DNA of 64,000 nt, taken from NCBI GenBank assembly GCA_030762935.1, contig CM060883.1:35983501-36047500 (forward strand), given 5' to 3'. This document shows positions 33,186 to 43,803 of this stretch, in pieces. Position 1 is the stretch's first letter, and each line of letters begins with the position of its first letter. A program made the position numbers and the translations under genes. The notes beneath the pieces were generated by a model. It saw nothing but the letters and a program-made list of their open reading frames with translations, ran no database searches and was not told where the DNA came from. This DNA comes from Hymenopus coronatus. Its lineage: Eukaryota; Arthropoda; Insecta; Mantodea; Hymenopodidae.

Positions 33186-34398
33186 GCGTTTTCAAAATTT
33201 TAAATTGTTCCACAGAAGCTTGAAAATGTTTATGCTTGGATAAAAGTAATTAAATAATATACTTCATATTTCAATTTCAAAACTACAAAAATAATAAAAT
33301 TACAATTATATAATTTTTTTCTCCTAAACCAATAGTCAGATAAAAATGTCATCTCATCAATTTACTAAAACTGTATTTACGAATATAACTGCAAATTATT
33401 ATGTTTCTCTAACTGAAATTGCATAATGTGGAATGATTTAATTAAATGACAATAAAACACTATAAATATGTTAATATCACAGGAACTATTTTGAACAAAA
33501 GTCTGAAAATGTGTATATAAAGTATTCTTAATATTGCAAATGCTGTGTTAAAGTTTCGAATCAATACAAGCAAAATGTTAGAGTTTAGGGTTTTCACAGA
33601 TGGGTGAAAATCCTTAAAAAAAAAAAAGACTTTGACCGCTAAATGCGACATTTTACTCGTTGAAGGTGGGTAAAATCTGTCAAAATTTAGTGGAAATTCC
33701 GCTGACTTGGCAACCCTGCTGCTGAAGTTCTTTCCTGTAGTGTACTGAATGATGATGCGGTTGTCTGTAAAGTGATACGTAAATACTTGAATTTGTACCG
33801 TTTTATTGTGTGTATAGGTTGCAGATTACACAATTGATCCCAGTAGGATTACCAACAGTATGATAAAATATTGGAAAACAGTAGTCTTTTGTGGTACGAA
33901 ATGTTAAATTAGTGTACATGCATTTCCTGCACAAGAACGGCACTGGAAACCGTTTGTTATCCGGATTACGTGGGATACAGAGTCAATTAGTAGGTTGCAG
34001 TACAAATCCTAACTTGATAAGCATACACACCACATTTCCGGAGAGATGCCAAGAGAGCGTAATCGATACAAATCGAACTAACGTAGAGATCTGCTCGCGC
34101 CGTCAAGCATGACAAAATGAGATTAAGAACGAGGACGAGAGAAATACAATGGGAAAGCCAAATTCACAAAGCCAACAAAAGGGTTTGATATGGACACACT
34201 TTTTAAATTCGTGTTCTCACATAAAATGCCCTAATTGCATATTTTGAATGTTTGTTATTTCAGTAGTCATTGCGATGTTGTGGTCTTCACATACAGAAAG
34301 AAGATTCTGCACAATAATATTACTCTACAAGGTGAGGAAGGCATGCACAATGATTTAATAAGATATCTTTCTTGGCTTATATTTGGACACAAAATTAA
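33186..34398. other. Unassigned spacer
   Basis: AT-rich to about 33660, then mixed. No coding region, SINE boxes or known repeat recognised. Confidence 0.5.
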
Positions 34399-34799
34399 CC
34401 TCGAATTAAACTAATTCGAAGCCTTCGTAACAGATTGCATAAACTTAAACATTTAATCAAAGGATCTTCTCCGTTGCCTCTTCGCTTGAAAAGAATAATA
34501 TGCTTGTCATTGATTAGACCTATACGGGTGTATGGTTCTGTAATATGGGCACCTGCATCAAACTCCCAGATAAAACGAGTTCAAACAATCCAGAATCGGG
34601 CACTTCGACTAATCGCAGATGCACCATGGTACGTCCGCAATGACAACCTGCATAAGATTTAAACATACCAACCGTTAATGCAACACTGAGCTCTTTTTTT
34701 AGACGTCTTTTCCGCAGAATAGAAAGCCACCCCAAAAATCTGCTCAGCTGCATTCCAGCTCAACTTCCACCACCTCGGCATCTACGAGGATTAAAATGA
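34399..34799 (+). pseudogene. Jockey-clade LINE reverse transcriptase, C-terminal remnant
   Basis: The first frame (34399-34659) reads RNRLHKLKH, then LIRPIRVYGSVIWAPAS, IKRVQTIQNRALR and APWYVRNDNLH. This matches the end of Jockey-type RTs, where RP-YG-W, Q-QNK-LR and WYVRN-LH occur in this order. The frame breaks at about 34655. Moving to the frame beginning GAT at 34656 restores DLNIPTVNATL through PPPRHLRGLK and a stop at 34797-34799, so one indel separates them. Only the last 130 or so codons remain; the catalytic YXDD region lies upstream and is absent. No poly(A) follows; a SINE remnant begins at 34846. Confidence 0.8.
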
Positions 34800-34845
34800 A
34801 AGAGATACACAGACTTAATTGACATCTACTTGTAAATTATATTAT

Positions 34846-34871
34846 TGGATAGGTAGAGTCAGACTGAAAAA
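34846..34871 (-). mobile_element. SINE family S5, left piece split by an ATIR insertion
   Basis: GGATAGGTAGAGTCAGACTG is the complement of the S5 body seen in plus orientation at 35850 and 36150. It is separated by the ATIR copy from its other part at 35743-35766. Confidence 0.75.
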
Positions 34872-35742
34872 TCTGATGTGTTCCATTCACATGACTTTCT
34901 CTATATCTCTGTAACAAATTATTGTTAATAAGCTTATCTTTTATTTATTTCATGCTAATCGAGAAAAATTAACAGAAATAATCTTATTTCTTGCTTTATT
35001 GTAAGTAGGAGCGAAATAAGGGAGTACCATAAGTTAAAGTGAAAGCCAAAAGCTGGTTGCTATGTGAATGATGTTCCTTTGTGTGTAGGGACAGGAGTTG
35101 ACAAATGCCTGTATGAGAAAAGTAAAAGTTTTTCAAAGCTGAAACCAAGAAAAAGGAATACGTTAATAACGATGAACTCCACGAAAAGAATGTATATAAT
35201 ATAAATTGTGTGTTTTAACGTGGTCTACATTTTTTGTGTGTTAAGTTTTTTTCCATCTCTTACGGTTTAGTAGTTATGCAAAATTCATCCAGAATAAAGT
35301 AGTCTTCAGAGGCTATTACCAGAAAATTCAAAATATACATTTTATTTGTCAGGTAAATATCTTTTATATATGATATTTTAATCAAAATCGTTAGAGCCAT
35401 TTTTGATAAAATCAAAATTTTTTAAAAAAGTTCCATGTAAAGGGTAGTTTGGGGTGGGGGGATTTTTCTCAAAATCTTCGTGTCGCATCCCTGGAAGATA
35501 CTAAACTTAGATACAAAGTTTGGTATTTTACCGATTTTTCGTTTTTGAGTTATCGTGTTCACAGACACACGGACACACTGACACACGGACACACACACGG
35601 ACCTTTTTCTGAAAATACTTTTTTTGGATACAGGGGACCCTAAAACATATATTTCCAGTGAAATCTCGGTATCGAATTTTTTGGTGGAGTGCAATACCTT
35701 CTCTATACACTATGTACATAGTACGTATAGAGAAAGTAAAAA
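34872..35742 (+). mobile_element. ATIR element, full length, with reconstructable empty site
   Basis: 871 bp from TCTGATGTGTTCC to GAGAAAGTAAAAA. The 3' palindrome is textbook: TTCTCTATAC (35699-35708) pairs with GTATAGAGAA (35725-35734), and the centre ACTATGTACATAGT is itself palindromic. It split an S5 SINE between AAAAA and TGTAATGCC with no bases lost or duplicated relative to the other S5 copies, apart from the ambiguous A run. This suggests insertion between A and T. Confidence 0.93.
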
Positions 35743-35766
35743 TGTAATGCCTTAGCCGGGATTGCC
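35743..35766 (-). mobile_element. SINE family S5, right piece of the split copy
   Basis: TGTAATGCCTTAGCCGGGAT is a slightly diverged complement of the S5 B-box region (ATCCGGCTATGGCATTGAA). Confidence 0.7.
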
Positions 35767-35770
35767 AAAA

Positions 35771-35985
35771 CTATGATAGCCCAGTGGCAGAGTAACCGGC
35801 AAGAGATCGGGAGATGCGTGGTTCAAATCCGGCTATGGCATTGAATTGTTCAGTCTGACTCTACCAATCCAGTTCCTGTCCTACACATGGCTTGTGTGAA
35901 AAAATAATTAATCCAATACCAATTGACCATAATAGTTGGCTATACTATGAATCCTATGAAAGTACTTACAAGATTGTAAGTCGCC
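35771..35985 (+). mobile_element. tRNA-derived SINE, family S5
   Basis: TAGCCCAGTGGCAGAGTAAC (A box) and GTGGTTCAAATCCGGCTATG (B box), followed by the body CAGTCTGACTCTACCAATCC and a tail region with CTTGTGTGAAAAAATAATTA. A second copy lies about 290 bp downstream. Confidence 0.8.
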
Positions 35986-36061
35986 ATTGGGGTTGTCATC
36001 TCAAAATAATTTGAGTTCACCATGTGGTTTATCGGGAAACATGCGAGTCAGTTGAGAAATT

Positions 36062-36240
36062 CAATGCTATGCCGGCATGTTGCCATGGTAGCAACCGGCT
36101 AGAGATCGTGAGATCTGTGTTCAAATCCCGACTATGGGATTGAATTTTTTAGTCTGACTCTACCTATCCTACTCCTGACTTACACACGGCTTGTGTAAAA
36201 AAAAAACAAAAACAACAATTAATCCAATTATAGTCATAGG
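36062..36240 (+). mobile_element. tRNA-derived SINE, family S5, second copy
   Basis: Same family as 35771: GGTAGCAACCGGCTAGAGAT, B box GTGTTCAAATCCCGACTATG, TAGTCTGACTCTACC, then an A-rich tail (about 36197-36220). Confidence 0.8.
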
Positions 36241-36490
36241 ACTGTTAGCTCAAAACATATTTTTTATGTATTTACACATATGTATATTTAACCAGCACAA
36301 TCGTATTGTATATAATGTATCAGAAAATTATCTTGAGTTTAAAAAAAATGTTACACCTTGAAGACTTACTACAAGAAGCACTATCAAAAGCGAAGATTTC
36401 ATGTTATACATTTATGGTCGTTCATCCTTTAAACTTTTTCCTTGAATTTTGGTGGTGGTTGCCCGGACGCGTTTCGAGGTGGCACTATTT

Positions 36491-36816
36491 CTATGTGTTG
36501 GAGTCAGAAGTTTAATTTTGAATTCCTTCTAACAAATTATCCTACCTGTTTCCACACCAACTTTCCATCCTGTTATTGTTTGACCGACATGTCTTTTACC
36601 TTTGGGTTGGTACTGAAGTAAATTCTGTGGAGGTGTCTTGGTTGACATTCTTTCTATGTGTTAGAGTCAGATTTTAACTTTTTAATTCTTTCTAAAAGTT
36701 ATACCTGCTTGCACATCAAGAAACTGCGACTTTCCACATTGTTATTGGTCGACCCACATTTCTTTTACCTTTGTGTTAATACTGAAGTAAACGTCTCTTG
36801 GGTTGCATTCCTTCTT
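36491..36816 (+). repeat. Tandem duplication of about 163 bp
   Basis: Unit 1 (from 36491) and unit 2 (from 36654) both start CTATGTGTT-GAGTCAGA and share a CTGTTATTG/ATTGTTATTGG stretch, ACATTTCTTTTACCTTTG-type sequence and TACTGAAGTAAA. They are considerably diverged. Function unknown. Confidence 0.7.
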
Positions 36817-37136
36817 GCGAGATTGCAGATACTAATTCAGTTTTAGACTAAGGCTCTTTCCTGAGCTTTCCTACGTGGCAGGTGAACGATAGGTTTCGAG
36901 ATTTCGAGATTAGAGGTATGTAAATGAACTGGATCGAAATAAAGGGTAAACATGGACTTTCTGAAAATCGATTCTGGTTTCCAATGCGAAATGCACAGTC
37001 TTCCATTCGTTCTGTCTGCTTGCGCATGGCAGCCATGTTGGTCAATCAACCAATGGCAGAATCAAATCTAAAACTGAATGTCGCTTCCTTCTATGCATTA
37101 AAACCAGTTAGAACTTGAATGTTGAATTCTTTTTAA
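36817..37136. other. Unassigned spacer
   Basis: No recognised gene or repeat. Confidence 0.5.
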
Positions 37137-37362
37137 ATAAATTCAAGATATTCATTTTATTTCTCATGTTAAGATACTAAATATTCTTTAATCAAAACCG
37201 TTAGAGCCATTTTTGAGAAAATCAAAATTTTCGAAAAAAGTTCCATGTAAACGGTTTCTTCCAAATCTTCGTGTCGCATCCTTGGAAGATACCAAAACTA
37301 AGTACCAAATTTGGTATTTTAGGGCTATGCTGCCCACAGACACAGCAGGACAGTGCTTCTAA
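37137..37362 (+). mobile_element. ATIR fragment, internal
   Basis: Plus piece from AATTCAAGATATTCATTTTA to the CACAGACACAG tract, with a deletion of the GGGTAGTT block. Both ends absent. Confidence 0.8.
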
Positions 37363-37483
37363 AGCCTATTCAGCCTTAAGTTGATCCTCGCCAAAACAAA
37401 ACCCAAGCGACCAGTGCACCGTTATAATGTAACCTTCCGCCATTCGCGCCAGAAATGCTGTCATACTTACAGGACCACTCGAC

Positions 37484-37694
37484 ACCTAGACGGCCGGGGT
37501 TCGATCCCAAGCGACCGCATGTGAGATTTGTGGTGGACAAAACGGCGCTGGGGCGGGTTTTCTCCGGGTACTCCGGTTTCCCCCGCCATCGCATTCCACC
37601 GGTGCTCCATCATCATTCATGTATCATCAGTGTCACCGCCTGCGATGCCATTAGTAGTTAAAGCGGGCGTTAAACACTACCAAAAAAAAAAAAA
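37484..37694 (+). mobile_element. tRNA-derived SINE, family S6, 5' truncated, with 12-bp TSD
   Basis: Flanked by GGACCACTCGAC at 37472-37483 and 37695-37706. The insert starts just before the B box (GGGGTTCGATCCCAAGCG), has the body GGTTTTCTCCGGGTACTCCG and ends in poly(A) at 37682-37694. The A-box half is missing, which fits incomplete reverse transcription. Confidence 0.88.
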
Positions 37695-37706
37695 GGACCA
37701 CTCGAC

Positions 37707-38171
37707 GCGTACACGTAGCATATTGTAAAACGAACAGAGCCCTTATTCCCACAACTTAAACGGTGACTATAGTATTCTGTTGATAGGCATAACAAAATAA
37801 ATATGTACACATGTAATACTTAAAATACGAGCGAAAAAATAAATATTGTGTATGCGATAACTTACATTTATTCACTCTTCGGAAGCGACTCTATTCCCTC
37901 CAGATCAGAATTGTTGTCTGAAATATTTGCTGCTGATTTTCCCTCAAAGGTTGTTAACCAGGTTATCAATAATGGTGTCACTTAAACTATCCATCTCCCA
38001 AAACAACGCTTCTTCTTTTGTTATACGTAGCACTTTATTTACTGTTGGCGGCTAATTTTTTAAAAAAAATATTTTGTGAATATTTCATTCTTCACAAAAT
38101 CATCACATTGTTGCATCGTATATTTCACACACTGTCTTTCTTCCCCGAGTGCAGCCACTTTTTCCGTTTCA
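37707..38171. other. Unassigned spacer
   Basis: No recognised gene or repeat. Confidence 0.5.
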
Positions 38172-39078
38172 GATTTTTACTTTCTCTGTACGCACTATGT
38201 ACATAGTGTATAGAGAAGGTATTGCACTCCACCAAAAAATTCGATACCGAGATTTCACCGGAAATTTATGTTTTAGGGTCCCCTTTATCTAAAAAAAAAA
38301 GCATTTTCGGAAAAAGGTCCGTGTGTGTGTGTGCGTGTGTCCGTGTGTCAGTGTGTCCGTGTGTCAGTGTGTCCGTGTGTCTGTGAACACCATAACTCTC
38401 AAAAACGAAAAGTCGGTAAAATACCAAACTTGGTATTTAAGTTTAGTATCTTCCAGGGATGCGACACGAAAATTTTCAGAAAAATCTCGCCACCCCAAAC
38501 TACCCTTTACATAGAACATTTTTCGAAAATTTTGATTTTCTAAAAAATGGCTCCAAAGATTTTGATTAAAATATCGTATATTAAAGATATTGACCTGACA
38601 AATAAAATGTATATTTTGAATTTTCTGGGAATAGCTTCTGAAGACTACTTTATTCTGGGTCAATTTTACGGAATCTTGCATAACTGTTAAACCGTAAGAG
38701 ATGGAAAAACACGTACAATACAAAAAATGTAGAACACTTTAAAACACACAATTTATCTTATATACATTTTTTTCATGGAGTTGATTGTTTTTAAGATATC
38801 CCTTGTTTTAGGTTTCAGCTTTAAAAAACATACTTTTCTTATATAGGACTTTGTGAACTCCATACAAACAAAGGAACTTCAGTCACTTAGCAAGCAGCTT
38901 TTGACTGTCACTTTAACGTATGTTACTTCCTTATTTCACTTCTACTTACAAGGAAGCAAGTAATACGACTATTTCTCTAATTTTTTCTCGATTAGCAGGA
39001 TGTAAGTAGAACTATAAGCTTTTTAAAAATAATTTATTGTAGAGATTAGAGAAAGTCATGTGAATGGAACACATCAGA
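38172..39078 (-). mobile_element. ATIR element, full length
   Basis: Minus copy, subfamily B, with a good 3' palindrome, 5' CACATCAGA and a compound GTGTGTCCGT/GTGTGTCAGT tract. Confidence 0.92.
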
Positions 39079-39855
39079 TTTTTTCACTACTAGTCAACGG
39101 TTTACCAGCTTATGCTTTATGTAACTCGAAAGCTTACGGCGACCCTCCTCCATGATTCTAAACAGGAGCGACCGTTACTGTGTAAACAACGTTGCGGAAA
39201 TCAAGTGGCTCATGCAGCTCTGTTTAACGGTACAAATCGGCGTCTATTTAACTCTTTGGCATTTGTATAGAATATTGTACAATTCAAGAATAAATTTATT
39301 CTGTAATTTAGATTGTTAACATGGACTACATTATTGCGCGCACTACTTATGTTTTGTACCGCGGTGGACTGACCACGTGGATCTGTTTTGACGCGGATCA
39401 ACCTATGAGTGAATAGAAAATAGCAGGATCGCGAATTCGAAAGTTTGGATTATACTTCTGCAGCCCAAATAAGGACCAAAAAGTAGAAGGAGATGCTTTG
39501 GAAGGCCAGCCAAAGCCAGTACTTATAGGTTCATTTATCGTTCAGTGTTGGTTGAGGATATTCTTAAGTGAAATGGTGTTTATGCGAGTACAGAGCTGAC
39601 CATGACAAAAGCGCAAAGCAAAGCGAACATGCAGTACTCTGTTGTTTTTTCCCGTGCACTGTTTGTATTGCCCTGCTATTCTTCTATTGTTCCTTGGAAG
39701 GGTATCCACCGAGAGAGTGTGTCACGGGGTGGGAGGCATAGTGGGTCACATCATGCTTAGAAAATCTGCCTGTCACGTGTTCAGTGTAATGAAGCCTACT
39801 TTCAGAACACGCACTTCCCACAATATCGTTCTTCAGCAATCATAAATCAAAAATA
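39079..39855. other. Unassigned spacer
   Basis: No recognised gene or repeat. Slightly GC-richer near 39640-39840, without a family-like frame. Confidence 0.5.
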
Positions 39856-40918
39856 TCTTATGTGTTCCAACTTTCTCTACATCTCTGCAACAATTATTGT
39901 TAAAAACCTTATTCTCTTTTTTACTCCATACTAATCGAGAAAAAATTAACAGAAATAAAAAAAATGGAGTGTTATTTATGGACGGTCTTTAACTGCTGTG
40001 GTTCTCAGCGTCCCATTCTATACTGGGCTTTAAAGACCGCTTAAATTTGCTCAGAGGCCTCTCTATCAGGTTTGAGGTTCTTTTACGTGCCGTAAATCTA
40101 TGACATGGGACCAACGGCTTTACTTTCCTCCCGAAGGAAGCCATGCTAAGCATTTTACGCCCGAAAAAGTCCATCGTCCTCCGCCGGGTTTGAACCCGCG
40201 ACCTTTAGTAAATGAAATTAACAGAAATAATCTTAATACTTGCTTACATGCAAGTAGAAGGGAAATAAGGGAGTAGTATAGGCTAAAGTATTAGTCAAAA
40301 GCTGGTTGCTATGTGACTGGAGTTTCTTTGCTTCTATGAACAGGAGTTGACAATTCCCTCTATGAGAAAAGTATTAGTTTTTTAAAGCTGAAACCAATAA
40401 CAAGAATATCTCAAAAACGACCCACTCCACGAAGAAAATGAATATTACATAAATTGTGTGTTTTAATGGGCTCTACATTTTTATGTCTTAAGATTTTGTC
40501 TATCTCTTACGGTTTAGCAGTTAAGCAACATTCAATAAAAAAGCATCTAGAATAAAGAGGTGTTTTGAGGCTATTCCCAGAAAATTCAAGAAATACATTT
40601 TATTTGGGACGTAAATAACTTTAATTGACGGTATTTTAGTCAAAATCGTTAGAACCATTCGTTAGAAAATTAAAATTTTCGAAACATTTTCTATGTAAAA
40701 GGTGGTTTGTGGTGAGGGATTTTCTTGAAAATCTTCGTGTTGCATATTTGGAGGATACTAAACTTAAATACAAGTTTGGTATTTAACGGTCATTTTGCTT
40801 TGAACTATGCTGTCCACAGACACACACGGATGCTTTTTTCGGATTCAGGGGTCTTCAAAACATTAATTTCTGGTGAAATCTCAGTATCAAATTTTTTGTT
40901 TTGGAATGACAACATATC
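39856..40918 (+). mobile_element. ATIR element interrupted by a SINE
   Basis: Plus copy from TCTTATGTGTTCC. It is split at 39959-40214 by an S3 SINE and resumes through AAATCTCAGTATCAAATTTT. The 3' palindrome is lost: the sequence departs from the family after TTTGGAATG. Confidence 0.88.
39959..40214 (-). mobile_element. tRNA-derived SINE, family S3, 16-bp TSD
   Basis: Flanked by AAATTAACAGAAATAA at 39943-39958 and 40215-40230, which is ATIR sequence. Minus-strand order is GCGGGTTTGAACCCGGCGG (B box), GGACGATGGACTTTTTCGGG, then the body shared with 29520-29752. The A-box half is missing. The insertion is younger than the ATIR copy it interrupts. Confidence 0.9.
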
Positions 40919-41108
40919 TCACCGTTACTGCTGCGTCAGTCGCAGCTGTCTGTCGTCACTATCTGCGGAAGAACGTGTTTGGATACAAAGTTACCTTCAT
41001 GCACTAACTGCTCCCCGTGTACGCAGGTAGTTTGTTGAAAGCTTTCCAAACACTGCAAAATCATGCGATCGCGCATAAGTTCGAAGCTGCGGATTCGGGG
41101 ACAAAAAA

Positions 41109-41327
41109 TCTGATATGCTCCATTCACATGACTTTCTCTACATCTCTGTTACAAGTTATTGTTAAAAAGCTTAGTCTTCTATCTACTTCATGCTAATCGA
41201 GATAAACATTTGCAGAAATTGTCTTTATTACGTGTTTCCTTGTAATTACAACGGAAATAGGGGAATACACTAGGTTAAAGCGATAGTCAAATGTTTTAAA
41301 AATTTTGTTCCTATGTGATTGAAATCC
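41109..41327 (+). mobile_element. ATIR element, 3' truncated at a T run
   Basis: 5' portion TCTGATATGCTCC through TATGTGATTGAAATCC, followed by a long T run (41328-41356). Confidence 0.82.
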
Positions 41328-41356
41328 TTTTTTTTTTTTTTTTTCTTTTTTTTTTT
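41328..41356. repeat. Poly(T) run
   Basis: About 28 T residues with one C. Could be the A tail of a minus-strand retroposon that truncated the adjacent ATIR copy, but no head or TSD was identified downstream. Confidence 0.8.
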
Positions 41357-41656
41357 CACGGCCAGTTATTTACATTGCATTATTTAAAATATCTGAAGTG
41401 ACATAACAAAGTGCACTGAATATATTAATATATTTACATTCATTTTTTTCACAATAGCTATAACACAAATTGCAATGTTTCTGGCGCCTAGACACGATAT
41501 TCAATACGCCTTTTCATCCTCCTATATACACATTACTCATTGTTGACGAGCGGTCACTGAACATTTTATGAAAATAAAATGTAAGTATTAGTTAGCCATT
41601 GCATTATGAATAGTCTCTGAAAGATATTCTGTTTTTGCTTGTAAAAAACCTAAAAA
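41357..41656. other. Unassigned spacer
   Basis: AT-rich, nothing recognised. Confidence 0.5.
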
Positions 41657-42482
41657 TCTGATGTGTTCCATTCACATGACTTTCTCTACGTTTCTGCAAC
41701 AAATTATTGTTAAAAAGCTTAATATTCGTATTTCTTTCATGCTAATCGAGAAAAAAAAATAGCAGAAATGGTGTTTCTACTTGCTTCCTTGTAATTAGAA
41801 GGAAAATTAGGGTATATACTAGGCTAAAGTGATAGTGTAATCATTTAAAAACTGATTGCATGTGATTGAAGTGCCTTTGTTTGTATGGCCAGGAGTTGAC
41901 GAAGTCCCGTATCTGAAACTATCAACAAGGAATATTTAAAAAACGGTCAACTCCACGAAAAAGAAATGTTTATAACATACATTGTGCGTTTTAATGAGTT
42001 CTTCAAGTTTTTGTAGTAAGTTTTTGATTATCTCTTACGGTTTATCCAAAATTCCGCAAAATTCATCTAGAATAAAGAAGTCTTCAGCAGCTATTCCCAG
42101 AAAACTGAAGATCTACATTTTGTTTGCCATGTAAACATATTTAAAATACGATATTTTAATCAAAATCGTTAGAGGCATTTTTGAGAAAATCAACATTTTC
42201 GAAAATTATTCAATGCAAAGGGTAGTTGGGGAGAGGGATTTTCTTGAAAATCTTCGTGTCGCATTCTTGGAAGATACCAAACTTAAATATCAAGTTTAGT
42301 ATATAAAGGTATTTTCGTTTTTGAGCAATGCTGTCCACACACACACGCACCTTTTTCTAAAAATGCTTTTTTGGATTCAGGGGGACCCAAAATATGTATT
42401 TCCGGTGAAACTTCGGTATCGAATTTTTGGGTGTAATACAATACCTTCTCTATACACTCTAGTACGTGCAGAGAAAGTAAAA
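41657..42482 (+). mobile_element. ATIR element, full length
   Basis: Plus copy from TCTGATGTGTTCC to GCAGAGAAAGTAAAA. The microsatellite is short (ACACACACACGCACC) and the 3' palindrome is partly eroded. Confidence 0.9.
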
Positions 42483-42895
42483 CTATGTGATGAGATACAA
42501 AAGGTCGCCAGAAAGCCAACGTATACACTACGTAAATTACCTCTGCAATATCTTCAAAGTGAACGCATGAGATATAATATCGTGGAGAGCAAGCGAATGT
42601 TGGAAAACAATGAAGAAGCTTCCGCCAGCCATCTGTCGTGAACACTTGAAAGTCATGCCTTGCTCTGTAAGAGTGAAAACAAGTGACAACCTTCATAACA
42701 ATGGAAGGATATGAATAATTGCACAGGAGGAGGTTGAAGGGAAAAATAATCATAAATAGTGTTCTGCAACGTTGAACAAAGCCGGAGAAATCCTGGGTCT
42801 TCAACGGGGTAGTTGTCGATTAGAGGTGAATATGGGTTGCTCTACAGAGAATAAAGAAAGGGATAAAAGAAATATAAAGCATAGTTAAAAAAAAA
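42483..42895. other. Unassigned spacer
   Basis: No recognised gene or repeat. Confidence 0.5.
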
Positions 42896-43791
42896 TCTGA
42901 TGTGTTATACTCACATGACTTTCTCTAGCCGTTCTACAAACTTCTTATATAAGATTATTCTTCTTTCTGTACCTTGTTAATCGAGGTATTCAGCACAATG
43001 TTCTTATTACTTAGTTCCTTATAAGTACGAAGAAAATAAGGGAATACACTAGGCTAAATCGCTAGTCAAATGTTTTAAAAGCTGTCGTTATGCGATTGTC
43101 ATTACAAATCGCTTGTTTTCTTGGCCAGGAGTAGAACAAAAGAAAAACGGACACTCCCGTCTGAGAAAAGTACAAGTACTTCACAACTGAAACTAATAAC
43201 AATGAATACCTCGAAAACGGTGAGCTCCACGAAAAAAACATATATGACCTAAATTGTGTATTTTAACAAGACCTACATTTTTTGTATAGTAAGTTTCTGT
43301 CTATCTATTACGGTTTATTAGTTATGCCAAATTAAGCAAAACTCATCCAGAATAAACAGGTCTTTAGAGGCTATTCCCAGAAAATTCAAGATATACATTT
43401 TATTTGTCCGGTAAATATGTTTAATATATGATATTTTAATCAAAATCTTTATAGCCATTTTTAAGAAAATCAAAATTTTCGTAAAACGTTCCATGTAAAG
43501 GGTAGTTTGGGGAGGGGAATTTTTCTCAAAATCTTCGCGTCACATCCAAGGAAGATACTGAACTTAAATACCAAGTTTGGTATTTTAGCTACTTTTCGTT
43601 TTTGAGTTATCGTGTTCACAGACACACGGACATACACACACACTGACCTTTTTCTGGAAATGCTTTTTTTGGATTCAGGGGGTCCTAAAACATGTATTTC
43701 CGGTGAAATCTCGACATTGAATTTTTGGGTGGAATGCAATACTTCTGTATCCCCATGTACATTGTACATACGGGGCTAGAGAAAGTAAAAA
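42896..43791 (+). mobile_element. ATIR element, subfamily A, full length
   Basis: Plus copy with 5' TCTGATGTGTTATACTCAC and 3' GGGGCTAGAGAAAGTAAAAA. Only 12 bp separate it from the next plus copy. Confidence 0.92.
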
Positions 43792-43803
43792 CAAACAAAA
43801 AAA

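Noticed and set aside
34872..35742. ATIR element as a classical TIR DNA transposon or MITE
   Set aside because: Simple copies have different outermost sequences at the two ends and no TSD at the one testable empty site; only the composites have long TIRs.
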